Shown piece after piece: positions 43,112 to 52,759 of a stretch of DNA of 64,000 bases. The notes under the pieces are model-generated. The model was not told the origin of the DNA and did not search any database. It saw nothing but the letters and a program-made list of their open reading frames with translations. Both the position numbers and the translations under genes were made by a program. The DNA comes from Candidatus Pelagibacter communis (GTDB lineage Bacteria; Pseudomonadota; Alphaproteobacteria; Pelagibacterales; Pelagibacteraceae), in contig NZ_CVSI01000058.1 in NCBI RefSeq assembly GCF_001179985.1, positions 124,001 through 188,000 on the forward strand, in the 5' to 3' direction. Numbering within the stretch: position 1 is the stretch's first letter; the number at the start of each line of letters is the position of its first letter.

Positions 43112-43125
43112 ATTGAATATTCAAT
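43112..43125. promoter_or_regulatory. 14-bp palindrome upstream of the sarcosine oxidase operon
   Basis: ATTGAATATTCAAT is a perfect palindrome 24 bp before the soxB ATG. A 13-bp piece overlapping its right half (43117-43129) recurs at 43161-43173 inside the first codons of soxB. The arrangement could be an operator for a repressor of the sox genes; low base complexity makes chance possible. Confidence 0.35.
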
Positions 43126-43149
43126 ATTTATGAAGTAATTTTGTTCAAA

Positions 43150-44403
43150 ATGAAAAATAAATATTCAATATTTTCACTAATTAAAAATGCTCTTAGTGGA
43201 CACGAAAATTGGCAAAGAGCTTGGAGAGATCCAGAACCAAAAAAAGAGTACGACGCAATAATAATTGGTGGTGGAGGTCATGGACTTGCAACTGCTTATT
43301 ATTTAGCCAAGAAACATAAAATGACTAATATTGCGGTTGTCGAGAAAGGATGGATCGGTGGAGGAAATACCGGTAGAAACACAACAATAATTAGATCGAA
43401 CTATTTATGGGATGCCAGTGCTGGACTTTACGATCATGCGCTTAAAATTTGGGAAGGATTATCTCAGGAATTAAATTACAATGTTATGTTTAGTCAAAGA
43501 GGTGTTGTGAACCTTGCACACAATCTTCAAGATGTAAGAGATTTAAAAAGAAGAACTCATGCAAATAGATTAAATGGAATTGATGCTGTCTGGTTAAATA
43601 CAGAGGAAGTTAAAAAATTTTGTCCAATTATTAATACATCCCCAAGTATTAGATACCCTGTACTTGGAGGAACATTACAAAGAAGAGCTGGTACAGCAAG
43701 ACATGATGCTGTTGCATGGGGTTATGCTCGTGGCGCAGATAAAATGGGAGTTGATATTATACAAAATTGTGAAGTTAAAGGTATTAAAAGAAATAATGAT
43801 ACAGTTGAGGGTATAGAAACAACAAAAGGTTTTATAAAAACAAAAAAAATTGGTGTTGTTGCTGCAGGACATTCTAGTGTTATAGCAAATATGGCGGGTA
43901 TAAGATTGCCGTTAGAAAGTAAACCTCTCCAAGCATTAGTATCTGAGCCGGTTAAACCAATAATTGATACAGTTGTAATGTCAAACGCTGTACATGCTTA
44001 TGTAAGTCAATCTGACAAAGGTGAACTTGTAATTGGAGCAGGTACAGACTCTTATGTTTCTTATACTCAAAAAGGCAGTCATAATATTGTCGAAGAAACT
44101 TTAAGAGCAATATTAGAATTATATCCAATATTTAGTAGAATGAAAATGCTGAGACAATGGGGAGGTATTGTAGATATTTGTCCAGACGCAAGTCCAATAA
44201 TTAGCAAAACTCAAGTTAAAGGTTTGTATTTTAATTGTGGTTGGGGTACTGGCGGTTTTAAAGCTACACCTGGTTCTGGAGATTTATTCGCGCACACTAT
44301 AGCTAATGACGAACCGCATAAATTAAATGCAGCATTTAACTTAAATAGATTTGTTAGCGGTGATCTAGTAGATGAACATGGTGCTGCAGCAGTAGCACAC
44401 TAA
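43150..44403 (+). CDS. soxB: Sarcosine oxidase beta subunit
   Basis: A 417-residue flavoprotein subunit of the heterotetrameric sarcosine oxidase, which demethylates sarcosine to glycine and passes a one-carbon unit to tetrahydrofolate. The FAD-binding [20 protein letters not shown] (about 37-56) and [15 protein letters not shown] (about 63-77) are intact, and the C-terminal [16 protein letters not shown] is typical. I chose the ATG at 43150 (MKNKYSIF) over a TTG three codons earlier. No clear Shine-Dalgarno is visible. The stop overlaps the soxD start. A palindrome lies upstream. Confidence 0.96.
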   Translation: MKNKYSIFSLIKNALSGHENWQRAWRDPEPKKEYDAIIIGGGGHGLATAYYLAKKHKMTNIAVVEKGWIGGGNTGRNTTIIRSNYLWDASAGLYDHALKIWEGLSQELNYNVMFSQRGVVNLAHNLQDVRDLKRRTHANRLNGIDAVWLNTEEVKKFCPIINTSPSIRYPVLGGTLQRRAGTARHDAVAWGYARGADKMGVDIIQNCEVKGIKRNNDTVEGIETTKGFIKTKKIGVVAAGHSSVIANMAGIRLPLESKPLQALVSEPVKPIIDTVVMSNAVHAYVSQSDKGELVIGAGTDSYVSYTQKGSHNIVEETLRAILELYPIFSRMKMLRQWGGIVDICPDASPIISKTQVKGLYFNCGWGTGGFKATPGSGDLFAHTIANDEPHKLNAAFNLNRFVSGDLVDEHGAAAVAH

Positions 44404-44678
44404 TGTTTATAATTAATTGTCCATATTGTGGTGAAAGAGATCAAACAGAATTTTCTTGTGGTGGTGAAGCTCACATTGAAAGACCAAAACAACCTACAGA
44501 ATTAAGCGACGATCAATGGGCTGAATATCTTTTTATGAGAAAAAACATAAAAGGTATTCAATTTGAAAGATGGAACCACATTCATGGATGCAGAAAATGG
44601 TTCAATGTGGTTAGAGATACTTCAAATGATAAGATACATGCAGTTTATAAAATGGGAGAAAGACCACCCATAAAATAA
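44403..44678 (+). CDS. soxD: Sarcosine oxidase delta subunit
   Basis: A 91-residue zinc-binding small subunit of heterotetrameric sarcosine oxidase. The N-terminal IINCPYCGERDQTEFSCGGEAHIERP has C6, C9 and later Cys/His ligands (positions about 6-23), and the C-terminal part includes HIHGCRKWFNVVRDT. Length is normal. It overlaps soxB by one base and is two bases before soxA. Confidence 0.96.
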   Translation: MFIINCPYCGERDQTEFSCGGEAHIERPKQPTELSDDQWAEYLFMRKNIKGIQFERWNHIHGCRKWFNVVRDTSNDKIHAVYKMGERPPIK

Positions 44679-44680
44679 TT

Positions 44681-47600
44681 ATGAGTAACAATTTAAGAAT
44701 TAATAAAAACAATTTTATAGATCAAACTGTTAGAATTTCCTTCAAGTTTAATGGTAAAAAGCTTTTTGGTTACAAAGGTGATACATTAGCCTCTGCATTA
44801 TTGGCAAATAATATTCATTTAGTGGGAAGAAGTTTTAAATATCATAGACCCAGAGGAATAATGACCTGTGGTTCAGAAGAGCCTAATGCAATTATTCAAG
44901 TTGGGAAAGATCCTGCATTAACCGATCCAAACGTAAGAGCTACTGAGATTGAACTATATGAAGGTTTAGAAGCCTTTAGCCAAAACTGTTGGCCAAGTGT
45001 AAATTTTGATATTGGAGGTATAAATAATTTTCTATCCCCTCTTCTACCTGCAGGATTTTATTATAAAACCTTTATGTGGCCGGCAAGTTTTTGGGAGAAA
45101 TATGAATTTTTTATTAGACATTCAGCTGGATTAGGCAAATCTCCAACTAAACCAGATCAAGATTTGTATGATCATCAATATGTACATTGTGATGTTTTAG
45201 TAATTGGCGGTGGTATCTCTGGCATATTATCAGCTAAATTATCAGCAGAAAAAGGTCTTAATACAATACTGATAGATGACAAAAGTTATCTTGGAGGATC
45301 AACAATATATCAAGATGATGATATTTTTAAAATAAATAATGAAACCTCAAATGTATGGTTAAAAAATCAAATAGAGAAACTTAAAAGAATACCAAACTTA
45401 ACAATTAAAAACAGAACAAGTGTTGCTGCTTTTCATGGTTATAATTATCTTTTAGCAAGAGAAAATTTAACTGATCATTTAAGTGCTCATGAAAGAAAAG
45501 GGAAAATTAGACAAAGATTGCTAAAAATAAGAGCTAAAAAGGTTGTGATAGCAACTGGTGCTATTGAACGACCTTTAATTTTTAGTAACAATGATAGACC
45601 AGGGATAATTTTATCATCATCTATAAAAAAATATATTGATTACTATGGCGTAAAAACTGGAGAAAATATTTCATTATTTACTAATAATGATAGTGCTTAT
45701 GAAACAGCAATTTCATTAAATAAAAGTGGAGTTAAAGTAAAAGTAATTATAGATATTAGAGAAAATCCTAGCTCAATACTTTCAGAAAAAATAGAAAAAA
45801 CAGGAATAAAAATATTAAGAGGATATACAATAACTAATACTGATGGGTACAAAAGAATTAAATCTATCGATGTTATGAAGTTATCAAAAGATGGTGGTAG
45901 CGTTATTGGTAAAAAAGTTACCTATAAATGTGATTGTTTAGGAATTTCTGGTGGATGGACGCCAATGGTTCATTTGTTTACTCAATCAGGTGGAAAATTA
46001 AAATTCAGGAATAATGATAATGTTTTTATTCCTGACGAAAATAAAACACCGTCAGAACAAATTAGCGTGGGGTCATCAAATGGAGACTTTGAATTAGATG
46101 ATGTTATAAATAATACTGTCAAAAATATTAAAATTTTTCTTGGCTTAGATAAAAATAAATATGAAAATTTAGATATTAAATGTTCAAAAGAAAAACAAAA
46201 AAGAAACATATGGTTGTTACCTTCAAATGAGGCTATATCTAAAACAAAACCATTCTTAGATTTCCAAAATGACTCGACTGCTAAAGATGTAAAGCTAGCT
46301 CTGAGAGAAGGCTTTAAATCAATAGAACATGTAAAAAGATATACTACAACAGGAATGGGAACTGATCAGGGTAAACTATCAAATATGCATGCACTGGGTA
46401 TAATTGCTGATACAACTGGTACAAATATGGGAGAGCTAGGCACAACTACCTTTAGGCCTCCTTATACACCGTTAACATTTGGAGCAATAGTAGGAAGAAA
46501 CGTTGGTGAGTTTTTTGATCATACAAGAAGAACCGCTATTCATGATTGGCATGTGGAAAATAAAGCAGAATTTGAAAATGTTGGACAGTGGAAAAGACCT
46601 TGGTATTTTCCTAAGAATGGAGAAACTATGTACGAAGCTGTTCAAAGAGAGAGTAAAGCTGCAAGAGTAAGTGCTGGAATACTTGATGCCTCTACTTTAG
46701 GAAAAATTGATATACAAGGTGAGGATGCGTCCGAATTTTTAAATAGAGTTTATACTAATGCATGGTCAAAACTAGCAATTGGTAAATGTAGATATGGCTT
46801 GATGCTAAATGAAGATGGCATGGTTTATGATGATGGTGTTACTACAAGACTTGGAGAAAATCATTATATAATGACGACTACGACTGGTGGTGCAGCCAAT
46901 GTTTTATCAAAACTTGAAGATTATTTACAGACAGAATGGCCAGAATTAAATGTATATTTAACTACTGTTACAGATCAATATTCAACAATGAGCATTTGTG
47001 GACCAAATTCTAAAAAAATTATTAAAAAAATAATACCAAGTTTAGATCTTTCAGATGAAAGTTTCCCACATATGTCCTTTAAAAATTCAAAAATAGATAA
47101 TGTTAATTGTCGTATTATGAGAATTAGTTTTACTGGAGAGCATAGTTACGAAATTAATGTTCAGTCTAATTACGCCAAAGATGTTTGGGAGAGATGTATA
47201 GAAGCAGGTAAAGAATTTAATATTACACCATATGGAACTGAAACTATGCATTTACTTAGAGCTGAAAAAGGTTTCATAATCACAGGTCAAGATACAGATG
47301 GAACATTAACACCTTCAGATCTTCAAATGGACTGGATTATTGGAAAAAAGAAATATGATTTTATAGGTAAAAGATCATTATACAGGAGTGATACGATAAG
47401 AGAAGATAGAAAACAATTAGTTGGATTATTAACAGATGATCCAAAGGAAGTTTTAGAAGAAGGAGCTCAACTTGTTGAAAGTTTAGAAAAGCCAATTGAT
47501 ATGTTGGGTCATGTTACCTCTAGTTATTTTAGTCCAAATCTTAATAAATCTATTGCTCTAGCTGTAGTAAGGAGCGGAAAAAAATTAAAAGGTAAAAAAT

Positions 47601-47689
47601 TAATAGTTCCTATGGAAAATAAAAATATCAATGTAACTATTACAGACACTGTTTTTTATGATAAGGAAAATAAAAGATTAAATGCTTAA
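44681..47689 (+). CDS. soxA: Sarcosine oxidase alpha subunit
   Basis: A 1002-residue large subunit. The N-terminal domain has a 2Fe-2S-like fold region (GKKLFGYKGDTLASALLAN, about 24-42, and YHRPRGIMTCGSEEPNA). The central part is an NAD-binding fold beginning LVIGGGISGILSAKLSAEKG near 174. The C-terminal 400 residues form the aminomethyltransferase-like folate domain (ASEFLNRVYTNAWSKL, GCV_T family). It oxidises sarcosine together with SoxB and forms 5,10-methylene-THF. It overlaps soxG by 8 bp. Confidence 0.96.
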   Translation: MSNNLRINKNNFIDQTVRISFKFNGKKLFGYKGDTLASALLANNIHLVGRSFKYHRPRGIMTCGSEEPNAIIQVGKDPALTDPNVRATEIELYEGLEAFSQNCWPSVNFDIGGINNFLSPLLPAGFYYKTFMWPASFWEKYEFFIRHSAGLGKSPTKPDQDLYDHQYVHCDVLVIGGGISGILSAKLSAEKGLNTILIDDKSYLGGSTIYQDDDIFKINNETSNVWLKNQIEKLKRIPNLTIKNRTSVAAFHGYNYLLARENLTDHLSAHERKGKIRQRLLKIRAKKVVIATGAIERPLIFSNNDRPGIILSSSIKKYIDYYGVKTGENISLFTNNDSAYETAISLNKSGVKVKVIIDIRENPSSILSEKIEKTGIKILRGYTITNTDGYKRIKSIDVMKLSKDGGSVIGKKVTYKCDCLGISGGWTPMVHLFTQSGGKLKFRNNDNVFIPDENKTPSEQISVGSSNGDFELDDVINNTVKNIKIFLGLDKNKYENLDIKCSKEKQKRNIWLLPSNEAISKTKPFLDFQNDSTAKDVKLALREGFKSIEHVKRYTTTGMGTDQGKLSNMHALGIIADTTGTNMGELGTTTFRPPYTPLTFGAIVGRNVGEFFDHTRRTAIHDWHVENKAEFENVGQWKRPWYFPKNGETMYEAVQRESKAARVSAGILDASTLGKIDIQGEDASEFLNRVYTNAWSKLAIGKCRYGLMLNEDGMVYDDGVTTRLGENHYIMTTTTGGAANVLSKLEDYLQTEWPELNVYLTTVTDQYSTMSICGPNSKKIIKKIIPSLDLSDESFPHMSFKNSKIDNVNCRIMRISFTGEHSYEINVQSNYAKDVWERCIEAGKEFNITPYGTETMHLLRAEKGFIITGQDTDGTLTPSDLQMDWIIGKKKYDFIGKRSLYRSDTIREDRKQLVGLLTDDPKEVLEEGAQLVESLEKPIDMLGHVTSSYFSPNLNKSIALAVVRSGKKLKGKKLIVPMENKNINVTITDTVFYDKENKRLNA

Positions 47690-48245
47690 TTTTAATTCAT
47701 CAATTAAGGAAGAAAAAAAATACAATGATTTAAATATTATTGAAGTTGAGCCTATAATTAAAATTAACCTTAGAAGTAATAAAAGAGAATTCTCTACAAA
47801 AATTGGAAAAATATTATCAATTTTACCGCCAAACGAAGCAAATACTTCATCTGGTAACGAAAAATTTAATTTATTGTGGTTGAGTCCAGATGAATGGTTA
47901 ATTTACTCTAATGATAAAAAAATGACTTTAGATGACCAAATAAATTTAGAAGATAAATTATTTAATGAAATTTCAAAATTAAATCAAGGAGCTGTAACAA
48001 ATGTTTCCGATCACTGGATAATGATTAATTTAAAAGGAAATAAAGTGTACGATTTATTGTCTAAAAGTTGCCCTTATAATTTTAATTATTATAAAAAGAA
48101 AAAAGGATCTGTTGCTCAAACAATTGTTAATCACATAGATGTAATCCTACACAACAAAGAGGATAACAACATTAATCTATTTGTCAGAAGGTCATTTTCA
48201 GAAGATTTATGGCTCTGGTTGAATGATAGTGCTAGATTCATCTGA
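47682..48245 (+). CDS. soxG: Sarcosine oxidase gamma subunit
   Basis: A 187-residue small subunit with a GCV_T-like fold. The family pattern LLWLSPDEWLIYS (about 65-77) and the C-terminal LFVRRSFSEDLWLWLNDSARF (about 165-185, with RSFSEDLW) are diagnostic. It completes the soxBDAG set, overlaps soxA, and is followed 60 bp later by an uptake system that may supply the operon's substrate or a related amino acid. Confidence 0.92.
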   Translation: MLNFNSSIKEEKKYNDLNIIEVEPIIKINLRSNKREFSTKIGKILSILPPNEANTSSGNEKFNLLWLSPDEWLIYSNDKKMTLDDQINLEDKLFNEISKLNQGAVTNVSDHWIMINLKGNKVYDLLSKSCPYNFNYYKKKKGSVAQTIVNHIDVILHNKEDNNINLFVRRSFSEDLWLWLNDSARFI

Positions 48246-48305
48246 TTATTTATGTGCGTCAAGGTTAACCTGGAAATCTTTGCTTATTTTAAGTACTAAC
48301 TAAAT

Positions 48306-49070
48306 ATGAAAAAAATCATAGTATTTATATTTAGTTTATTCTTTGCATTACCCTCTTATTCATCAAGTCTTGATAAAATTTTGTCCTCTGGCGAGCTAAG
48401 AGTTGGAACAACTGGAGATTGGGATCCTATGACAATTAAAGATCCTGCAACTAATAAATATAGAGGTTTTGATATAGATGTCATGAATGAATTAGCAAAA
48501 GATATGGGTGTAACAATTAAATTTGTGCCTGCTGAGTGGAAGACTATAGTATCTGGTATTACTTCAGGAAGATATGATATCTCAACAAGTGTTACTAAAA
48601 CACCTAAAAGAGCAGAAGTTGCAGGCTTTACTGACACTTACTATAAATATGGAACAGTGCCCCTTGTTCTTAAGAAAAATTTAAAAAAATTCCCAACTTG
48701 GGACTCTTTAAATGATAGTAAAGTAACGATTGCAACTACACTTGGAACTTCACAAGAAGAAAAAGCAAAAGAATTTTTTCCAAAATCAAAACTAAATTCC
48801 GTTGAAGCACCTGCAAGAGATTTTCAAGAAGTTTTAGCCGGTAGAGCAGATGGAAATATAACCAGCTCAACAGAGGCTAATAAATTAGTCATTAAATATC
48901 CTCAATTGGCAATTGTTCCAGATGGTGAAAAAAATCCTGCATTTTTAGCAATGATGGTTGGTAAAGGTGATGATAAATGGAAAAATTACGTTAATGAATG
49001 GATAAGTAATAAAAAATCGTCTGGTTTTTTTACAGAACTTTTAGCAAAATATAATCTAAAGAGCTTATAA
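48306..49070 (+). CDS. Periplasmic substrate-binding protein, family 3 (amino acid type)
   Basis: A 254-residue binding protein with a signal peptide ([20 protein letters not shown], cleavage about 19-21). The mature part is a family 3 solute-binding fold: [33 protein letters not shown] (about 57-73), ISGRYDIS-like repeat [19 protein letters not shown] and [17 protein letters not shown]. It resembles amino-acid or cyclohexadienyl-dehydratase-like binding proteins. It lies between soxG and an ABC permease gene (40 bp gap). The ligand cannot be determined; a methylated amine or amino acid would fit the context. Confidence 0.88.
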   Translation: MKKIIVFIFSLFFALPSYSSSLDKILSSGELRVGTTGDWDPMTIKDPATNKYRGFDIDVMNELAKDMGVTIKFVPAEWKTIVSGITSGRYDISTSVTKTPKRAEVAGFTDTYYKYGTVPLVLKKNLKKFPTWDSLNDSKVTIATTLGTSQEEKAKEFFPKSKLNSVEAPARDFQEVLAGRADGNITSSTEANKLVIKYPQLAIVPDGEKNPAFLAMMVGKGDDKWKNYVNEWISNKKSSGFFTELLAKYNLKSL

Positions 49071-49110
49071 TAAATTAGATATTAATATTTAATACTTTAT
49101 AAATATATGT

Positions 49111-49848
49111 GTGAAAAATATTATTTTTCTAATATTTATATTATTATTTCTTAATTCTTGTTCTAAACAAGAGTTAGACTGGTTAATTTTATCTCCAAAT
49201 AATGTAGATGGATTAACAAATCTGAAATTTCTCATAAGTGGATTTACAACAACAATATACATATCCTTAGTTTCAATATTTATCTCAATAATTCTAGGTC
49301 TAATAATTGCAATTCCATCATTAGCAAAAAATAAATTTCTTACTTATATAAATATTGGCTATGTAGAAATCATTAGAGCGATACCATTATTAGTTTTAAT
49401 CTTATGGATTTATTATGGTTTACCAATAATGACAGGTATAAGTTTTAGTCCATTTGTGTCTGGTATTATAGCTTTATCAATAAGTGAAAGTGCTTTTCAA
49501 GCTGAAATATTTAGAGCTGGAATAAATTCAATTAAAAAATCTCAATGGGAAGCTGGTAGTTCTCTTGGGTTCTCTTTTTTTAAAAAATTAAGACTCATAA
49601 TATTACCACAAGCTATTAAAAATATACTTCCTGCTATTGGTAATCAATTTGTATATGTTTTAAAAATGTCATCCCTTGTTTCAATTATAGGAATTGGTGA
49701 TTTAACGAGAAAAGCAAATGAGCTTGTTGTTACAACTTATAGACCATTAGAAATTTATACTTTTTTAATATTTGAATATCTAATTTTAATTTTAGTAGTT
49801 TCTTATTTTGTAAGAAAATTTGAAAAAAAATTAGCAAAGTCTAACTAG
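49111..49848 (+). CDS. Amino acid ABC transporter permease (His/Glu/Gln/Arg type)
   Basis: A 245-residue inner-membrane permease starting with GTG. After an N-terminal hydrophobic stretch ending in LNSCSKQ, which looks like a lipobox (Cys at 17), come about five membrane segments. The ATPase-contacting EAA loop EAGSSLGFSFFKKLRLIILPQAIKNILPAIGNQ (from about 147) is clear, as is the FRAGINSI motif before it. It partners the binding protein just upstream. No ATP-binding subunit is encoded in the window, so one must come from elsewhere. Its 3' end overlaps the convergent MATE gene by 8 bp. Confidence 0.88.
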   Translation: MKNIIFLIFILLFLNSCSKQELDWLILSPNNVDGLTNLKFLISGFTTTIYISLVSIFISIILGLIIAIPSLAKNKFLTYINIGYVEIIRAIPLLVLILWIYYGLPIMTGISFSPFVSGIIALSISESAFQAEIFRAGINSIKKSQWEAGSSLGFSFFKKLRLIILPQAIKNILPAIGNQFVYVLKMSSLVSIIGIGDLTRKANELVVTTYRPLEIYTFLIFEYLILILVVSYFVRKFEKKLAKSN

Positions 49849-51196
49849 TTTTTTTAAATACTGAATTAAAAAAAGATCCAATAAAGATTAATATGCAAAA
49901 TCCCATAAACCAATTAGTGAACAACAAAGTATAGAAAATATCTTCATATGATCCATCTTTAATATTTATTACATACCATAAACATAAAAATGGTAGAGCT
50001 GTTAATCTTAAGATACCAAGGTATAAACTATATATTGGCCTTTTTACTGATTGAAATAAGGCTGTTGTTATAAAGAAAGTAGGATAAATGGGACCTATCA
50101 AAGCTGCAATTTTTAAATAAATTGTACCATAACTAATTGTATTCAAATCTTCTGTGAATAAACTTATGAGAAATGATGCATTAAAATAAATTATGATACC
50201 TGCTAATGTCATAAAAGAACAACCAAATTTGAGAGCTTTTAAATATAATTCTCTAATTCGCTCATAATTTTTAGCTCCAAAATTTTGACTTGAGATAGAA
50301 AGTACAGCCGTATTTAATCCAATAACTGGTAACAAAAAAACTTGTTCAATTCTTAAAGCAGTACCATAACCAGCTGCAGCCAAATCGCCAAATTTTCCTA
50401 CAAAATATAAAACATTAAACAATCCAACACCAATTAAAAGCATACTAAACATAACTGGAACAGATTGAAATATTAGGTTTTTAAAGTAAAAAATTTTTGG
50501 TTTAAAGCATTCAAAAAGTAGATACTGTTTTAATTTACAACAATAAACTTTGTAAATTAAATAAGTTGCACCTAAAAATTGGCATATAACTGTTGCTATG
50601 GCAATTCCAGAAATACCAAAGGCAGGTATAAAACCATATCCAAATATGAATATAGGATTTAAGATTATGTTTAAAAAAAAGGTAAAAACCAAAACATTTC
50701 TGTAACTCTTTGTATCTCCTTGAGCATTTAGAGTGCCATTTAAAGATGTTTGTATTAAAACTAAAACAGTGCAGTAAAATATTATATCCAGATACTCTCT
50801 TGTTAATAAAATATTTTCTAAACTAGAACCCATTAGTCCCAATAAAAAATCTGATATATTTAAACCAACATAGGTAACTAAAAGAGAAACGAAAACAGCA
50901 TATAGAAAAGATTGCCCAACAAACATTGATGCTCTTTTTTCATTCTTTTCACCAATTGAATTTCCGATTAAGGTATTTGTAGCAGCGCCTACTCCAACAC
51001 CAATTGCAATTATGATAAAATATATTGGAAAAGATTTAGCCAAAGCACTAAGAGCTTCAGGTGATATTTTACCAGCGAAATAGGTATCAACTAAATTATA
51101 AAAAGTTTGAAATAATGATCCAATACTAGCAGGAACTGTTACTTTTCTTAATAATGGCCAAATGGGATCTCTTAATAAATTAATTTTTTTATACAT
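49841..51196 (-). CDS. MATE family efflux transporter
   Basis: A 451-residue inner-membrane pump with twelve hydrophobic segments in two six-helix halves. Family marks are PASIGSLFQTFYNLVDTYFAG (about 21-41, with P21 and D37) and the repeat in the second half (IFQSVPVMFSMLLIGVGLFNVLYFVG, quoted as SVPVMFSMLLIGVGLFN). MATE pumps export cationic drugs and metabolites with H+ or Na+. Substrate unknown. It is 6 bp after trhO in the minus run gatCAB-methyltransferase-trhO-MATE. Confidence 0.93.
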   Translation of the reverse strand: MYKKINLLRDPIWPLLRKVTVPASIGSLFQTFYNLVDTYFAGKISPEALSALAKSFPIYFIIIAIGVGVGAATNTLIGNSIGEKNEKRASMFVGQSFLYAVFVSLLVTYVGLNISDFLLGLMGSSLENILLTREYLDIIFYCTVLVLIQTSLNGTLNAQGDTKSYRNVLVFTFFLNIILNPIFIFGYGFIPAFGISGIAIATVICQFLGATYLIYKVYCCKLKQYLLFECFKPKIFYFKNLIFQSVPVMFSMLLIGVGLFNVLYFVGKFGDLAAAGYGTALRIEQVFLLPVIGLNTAVLSISSQNFGAKNYERIRELYLKALKFGCSFMTLAGIIIYFNASFLISLFTEDLNTISYGTIYLKIAALIGPIYPTFFITTALFQSVKRPIYSLYLGILRLTALPFLCLWYVINIKDGSYEDIFYTLLFTNWFMGFCILIFIGSFFNSVFKKTS

Positions 51197-51202
51197 ATTA
51201 TT

Positions 51203-52102
51203 TTATTTTTCAATTTGATAAAAATATTTTTGACCTTTCTTTTTAGATAGGTTGATTTGTTTTTGTCTCATACGAAATCTTTGTTTTTGTTTATCAGTTA
51301 ATTTATGAAAACAATTAGAACAGCTGACTCCTTCCTCATATTGCTTGTTTTTTTTTTCTAATTTCGTAATAGGTTCTCTACAACCAGCACAAACTTTTAA
51401 ATTACCAGGTTTTAGACCATGTTTTACCGATACTCTATTGTCAAAGACAAAACAATCACCTTTCCATAAACTTTTTTTTTTATCAATTTTATTTAAATAA
51501 TTAATGATACCTCCATTTAATTGATAAACATTTTTAAAACCTTTATTTCTCAAATAAAAACTTGCCTTTTCACATCTAATACCACCGGTACAAAACATAC
51601 CTATGTTATTATTTTTTTTTAGTGATTTAAAATATTTTGGAAAGTCTCTAAAATTATTAAGTTTTGGATTTATTGATCCTTTAAAAGTACCAACTCTAAA
51701 TTCAAAACTTTTTCTGGTATCAATAATGACAGTGTTTTTTTTTTTAATAAAATTATTCCAATTTTCAGGATCAATTTGATTATCAATAATTCTTTTTTTT
51801 AATTTAATACCAATAGGAACAAGTTCTTTTTTAATTTTAATTTTACCTTTGTGAAAAGCTTGATATTTATAATGTGATAAATTTTGGCTATCAAAGTTCT
51901 TTAAATTTAAAATTTTTTTTATATTTTTTCTTATTGAAATATATCTATCAATTTTAAAGTTTATTGTTCCATTTACACCTTCAGGGGATAATATTATAGT
52001 CCCTCTAAAATTTTCTTGTTTTAGATAATTATCAAGTAATTCCTTTTTCTTTCTAAGATTTGTAATCTTTTTAAATTTGTAAAAACCAAAAATATTATAC
52101 AT
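51203..52102 (-). CDS. trhO: tRNA uridine(34) hydroxylase TrhO (rhodanese domain, YceA type)
   Basis: A 299-residue rhodanese-domain protein of the UPF0176 family that makes 5-hydroxyuridine at the wobble position of tRNAs. An N-terminal acylphosphatase-like part has GTIILSPEGVNGTINF (about 34-49). The rhodanese domain has TVIIDTRKSFEFRVGTF and the active Cys in MFCTGGIRCEKAS (about 169-181), and a C-terminal zinc-like CAGCREPI / CSNCFHK pair follows. It directly follows the O-methyltransferase gene. Length is within the family range. Confidence 0.92.
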   Translation of the reverse strand: MYNIFGFYKFKKITNLRKKKELLDNYLKQENFRGTIILSPEGVNGTINFKIDRYISIRKNIKKILNLKNFDSQNLSHYKYQAFHKGKIKIKKELVPIGIKLKKRIIDNQIDPENWNNFIKKKNTVIIDTRKSFEFRVGTFKGSINPKLNNFRDFPKYFKSLKKNNNIGMFCTGGIRCEKASFYLRNKGFKNVYQLNGGIINYLNKIDKKKSLWKGDCFVFDNRVSVKHGLKPGNLKVCAGCREPITKLEKKNKQYEEGVSCSNCFHKLTDKQKQRFRMRQKQINLSKKKGQKYFYQIEK

Positions 52103-52758
52103 TATAATTTTCTACAAATTGATAAACCATCACCAATTGGTAAAATGATATTTTCTACTCTATTGTCTTTATCGATATGTGAATTAAATTCCCGAATTTT
52201 AATAGTAAGTTTGTCATTTTTATTTTTGTCTATAACGTCACCGTACCATAAAACATTATCTGTTATAATTATCCCTGATTTTTTTAACATTTTTAAAGAT
52301 TTTTCAAAATAATTTATATAATTTTCCTTATCAGCATCAATAAATACTAAGTCAAAAACTTCTTTGTTTTCAAGAAGCTCATCTAGTCCATCACTGGCAT
52401 TTTTTAATAAAAGATTTATTTTGTTTTCAAGATTAGCTTTAACAAAAAAATTTTTAGCTATTTCAGATGTTTGTTTGTTTTTGTCTATAGCTATTAAATT
52501 TGAATCATTATTCATAGCTAATCCCATTGTTAAAGCGCTTAAACCTGTAAATGTTCCAATTTCTAAAATTTTTTTTGGATTATATAATTTTATTATAAGG
52601 TGTAATAGATGGCATTGACTTAATGAAATTTGCATTTTTTTCTTTTCACCCAAAGTTTTGTTATATTTAATAATCTCCCTCTGAATCGGATTGAGTTTAT
52701 AAGAATGATTGTTTATATATTCTTCGAGTTCGTTTGTAATCTTAATGTTAGAACCCAT
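52102..52758 (-). CDS. SAM-dependent O-methyltransferase (caffeoyl-CoA/COMT-like family 3)
   Basis: A 218-residue soluble methyltransferase. The SAM site is KILEIGTFTGLSALTMGLAM (about 60-79). The metal-binding region FDLVFIDADKENYINYFE (about 135-152) and GIIITDNVLWYGDV (about 161-174) are those of the divalent-cation-dependent O-methyltransferase family 3, related to catechol and caffeoyl-CoA enzymes. Bacterial homologues include tRNA 5-hydroxyuridine methyltransferase TrmR, and the neighbouring trhO makes exactly that substrate, so TrmR-like action is a reasonable inference. It ends one base before trhO's start codon overlap. Confidence 0.85.
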   Translation of the reverse strand: MGSNIKITNELEEYINNHSYKLNPIQREIIKYNKTLGEKKKMQISLSQCHLLHLIIKLYNPKKILEIGTFTGLSALTMGLAMNNDSNLIAIDKNKQTSEIAKNFFVKANLENKINLLLKNASDGLDELLENKEVFDLVFIDADKENYINYFEKSLKMLKKSGIIITDNVLWYGDVIDKNKNDKLTIKIREFNSHIDKDNRVENIILPIGDGLSICRKL

Positions 52759-52759
52759 T

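Noticed and set aside
48262-48271. AGGTTAACCT palindrome between soxG and the binding-protein gene
   Set aside because: A perfect 10-bp palindrome, but isolated, short and without promoter context; could be chance.
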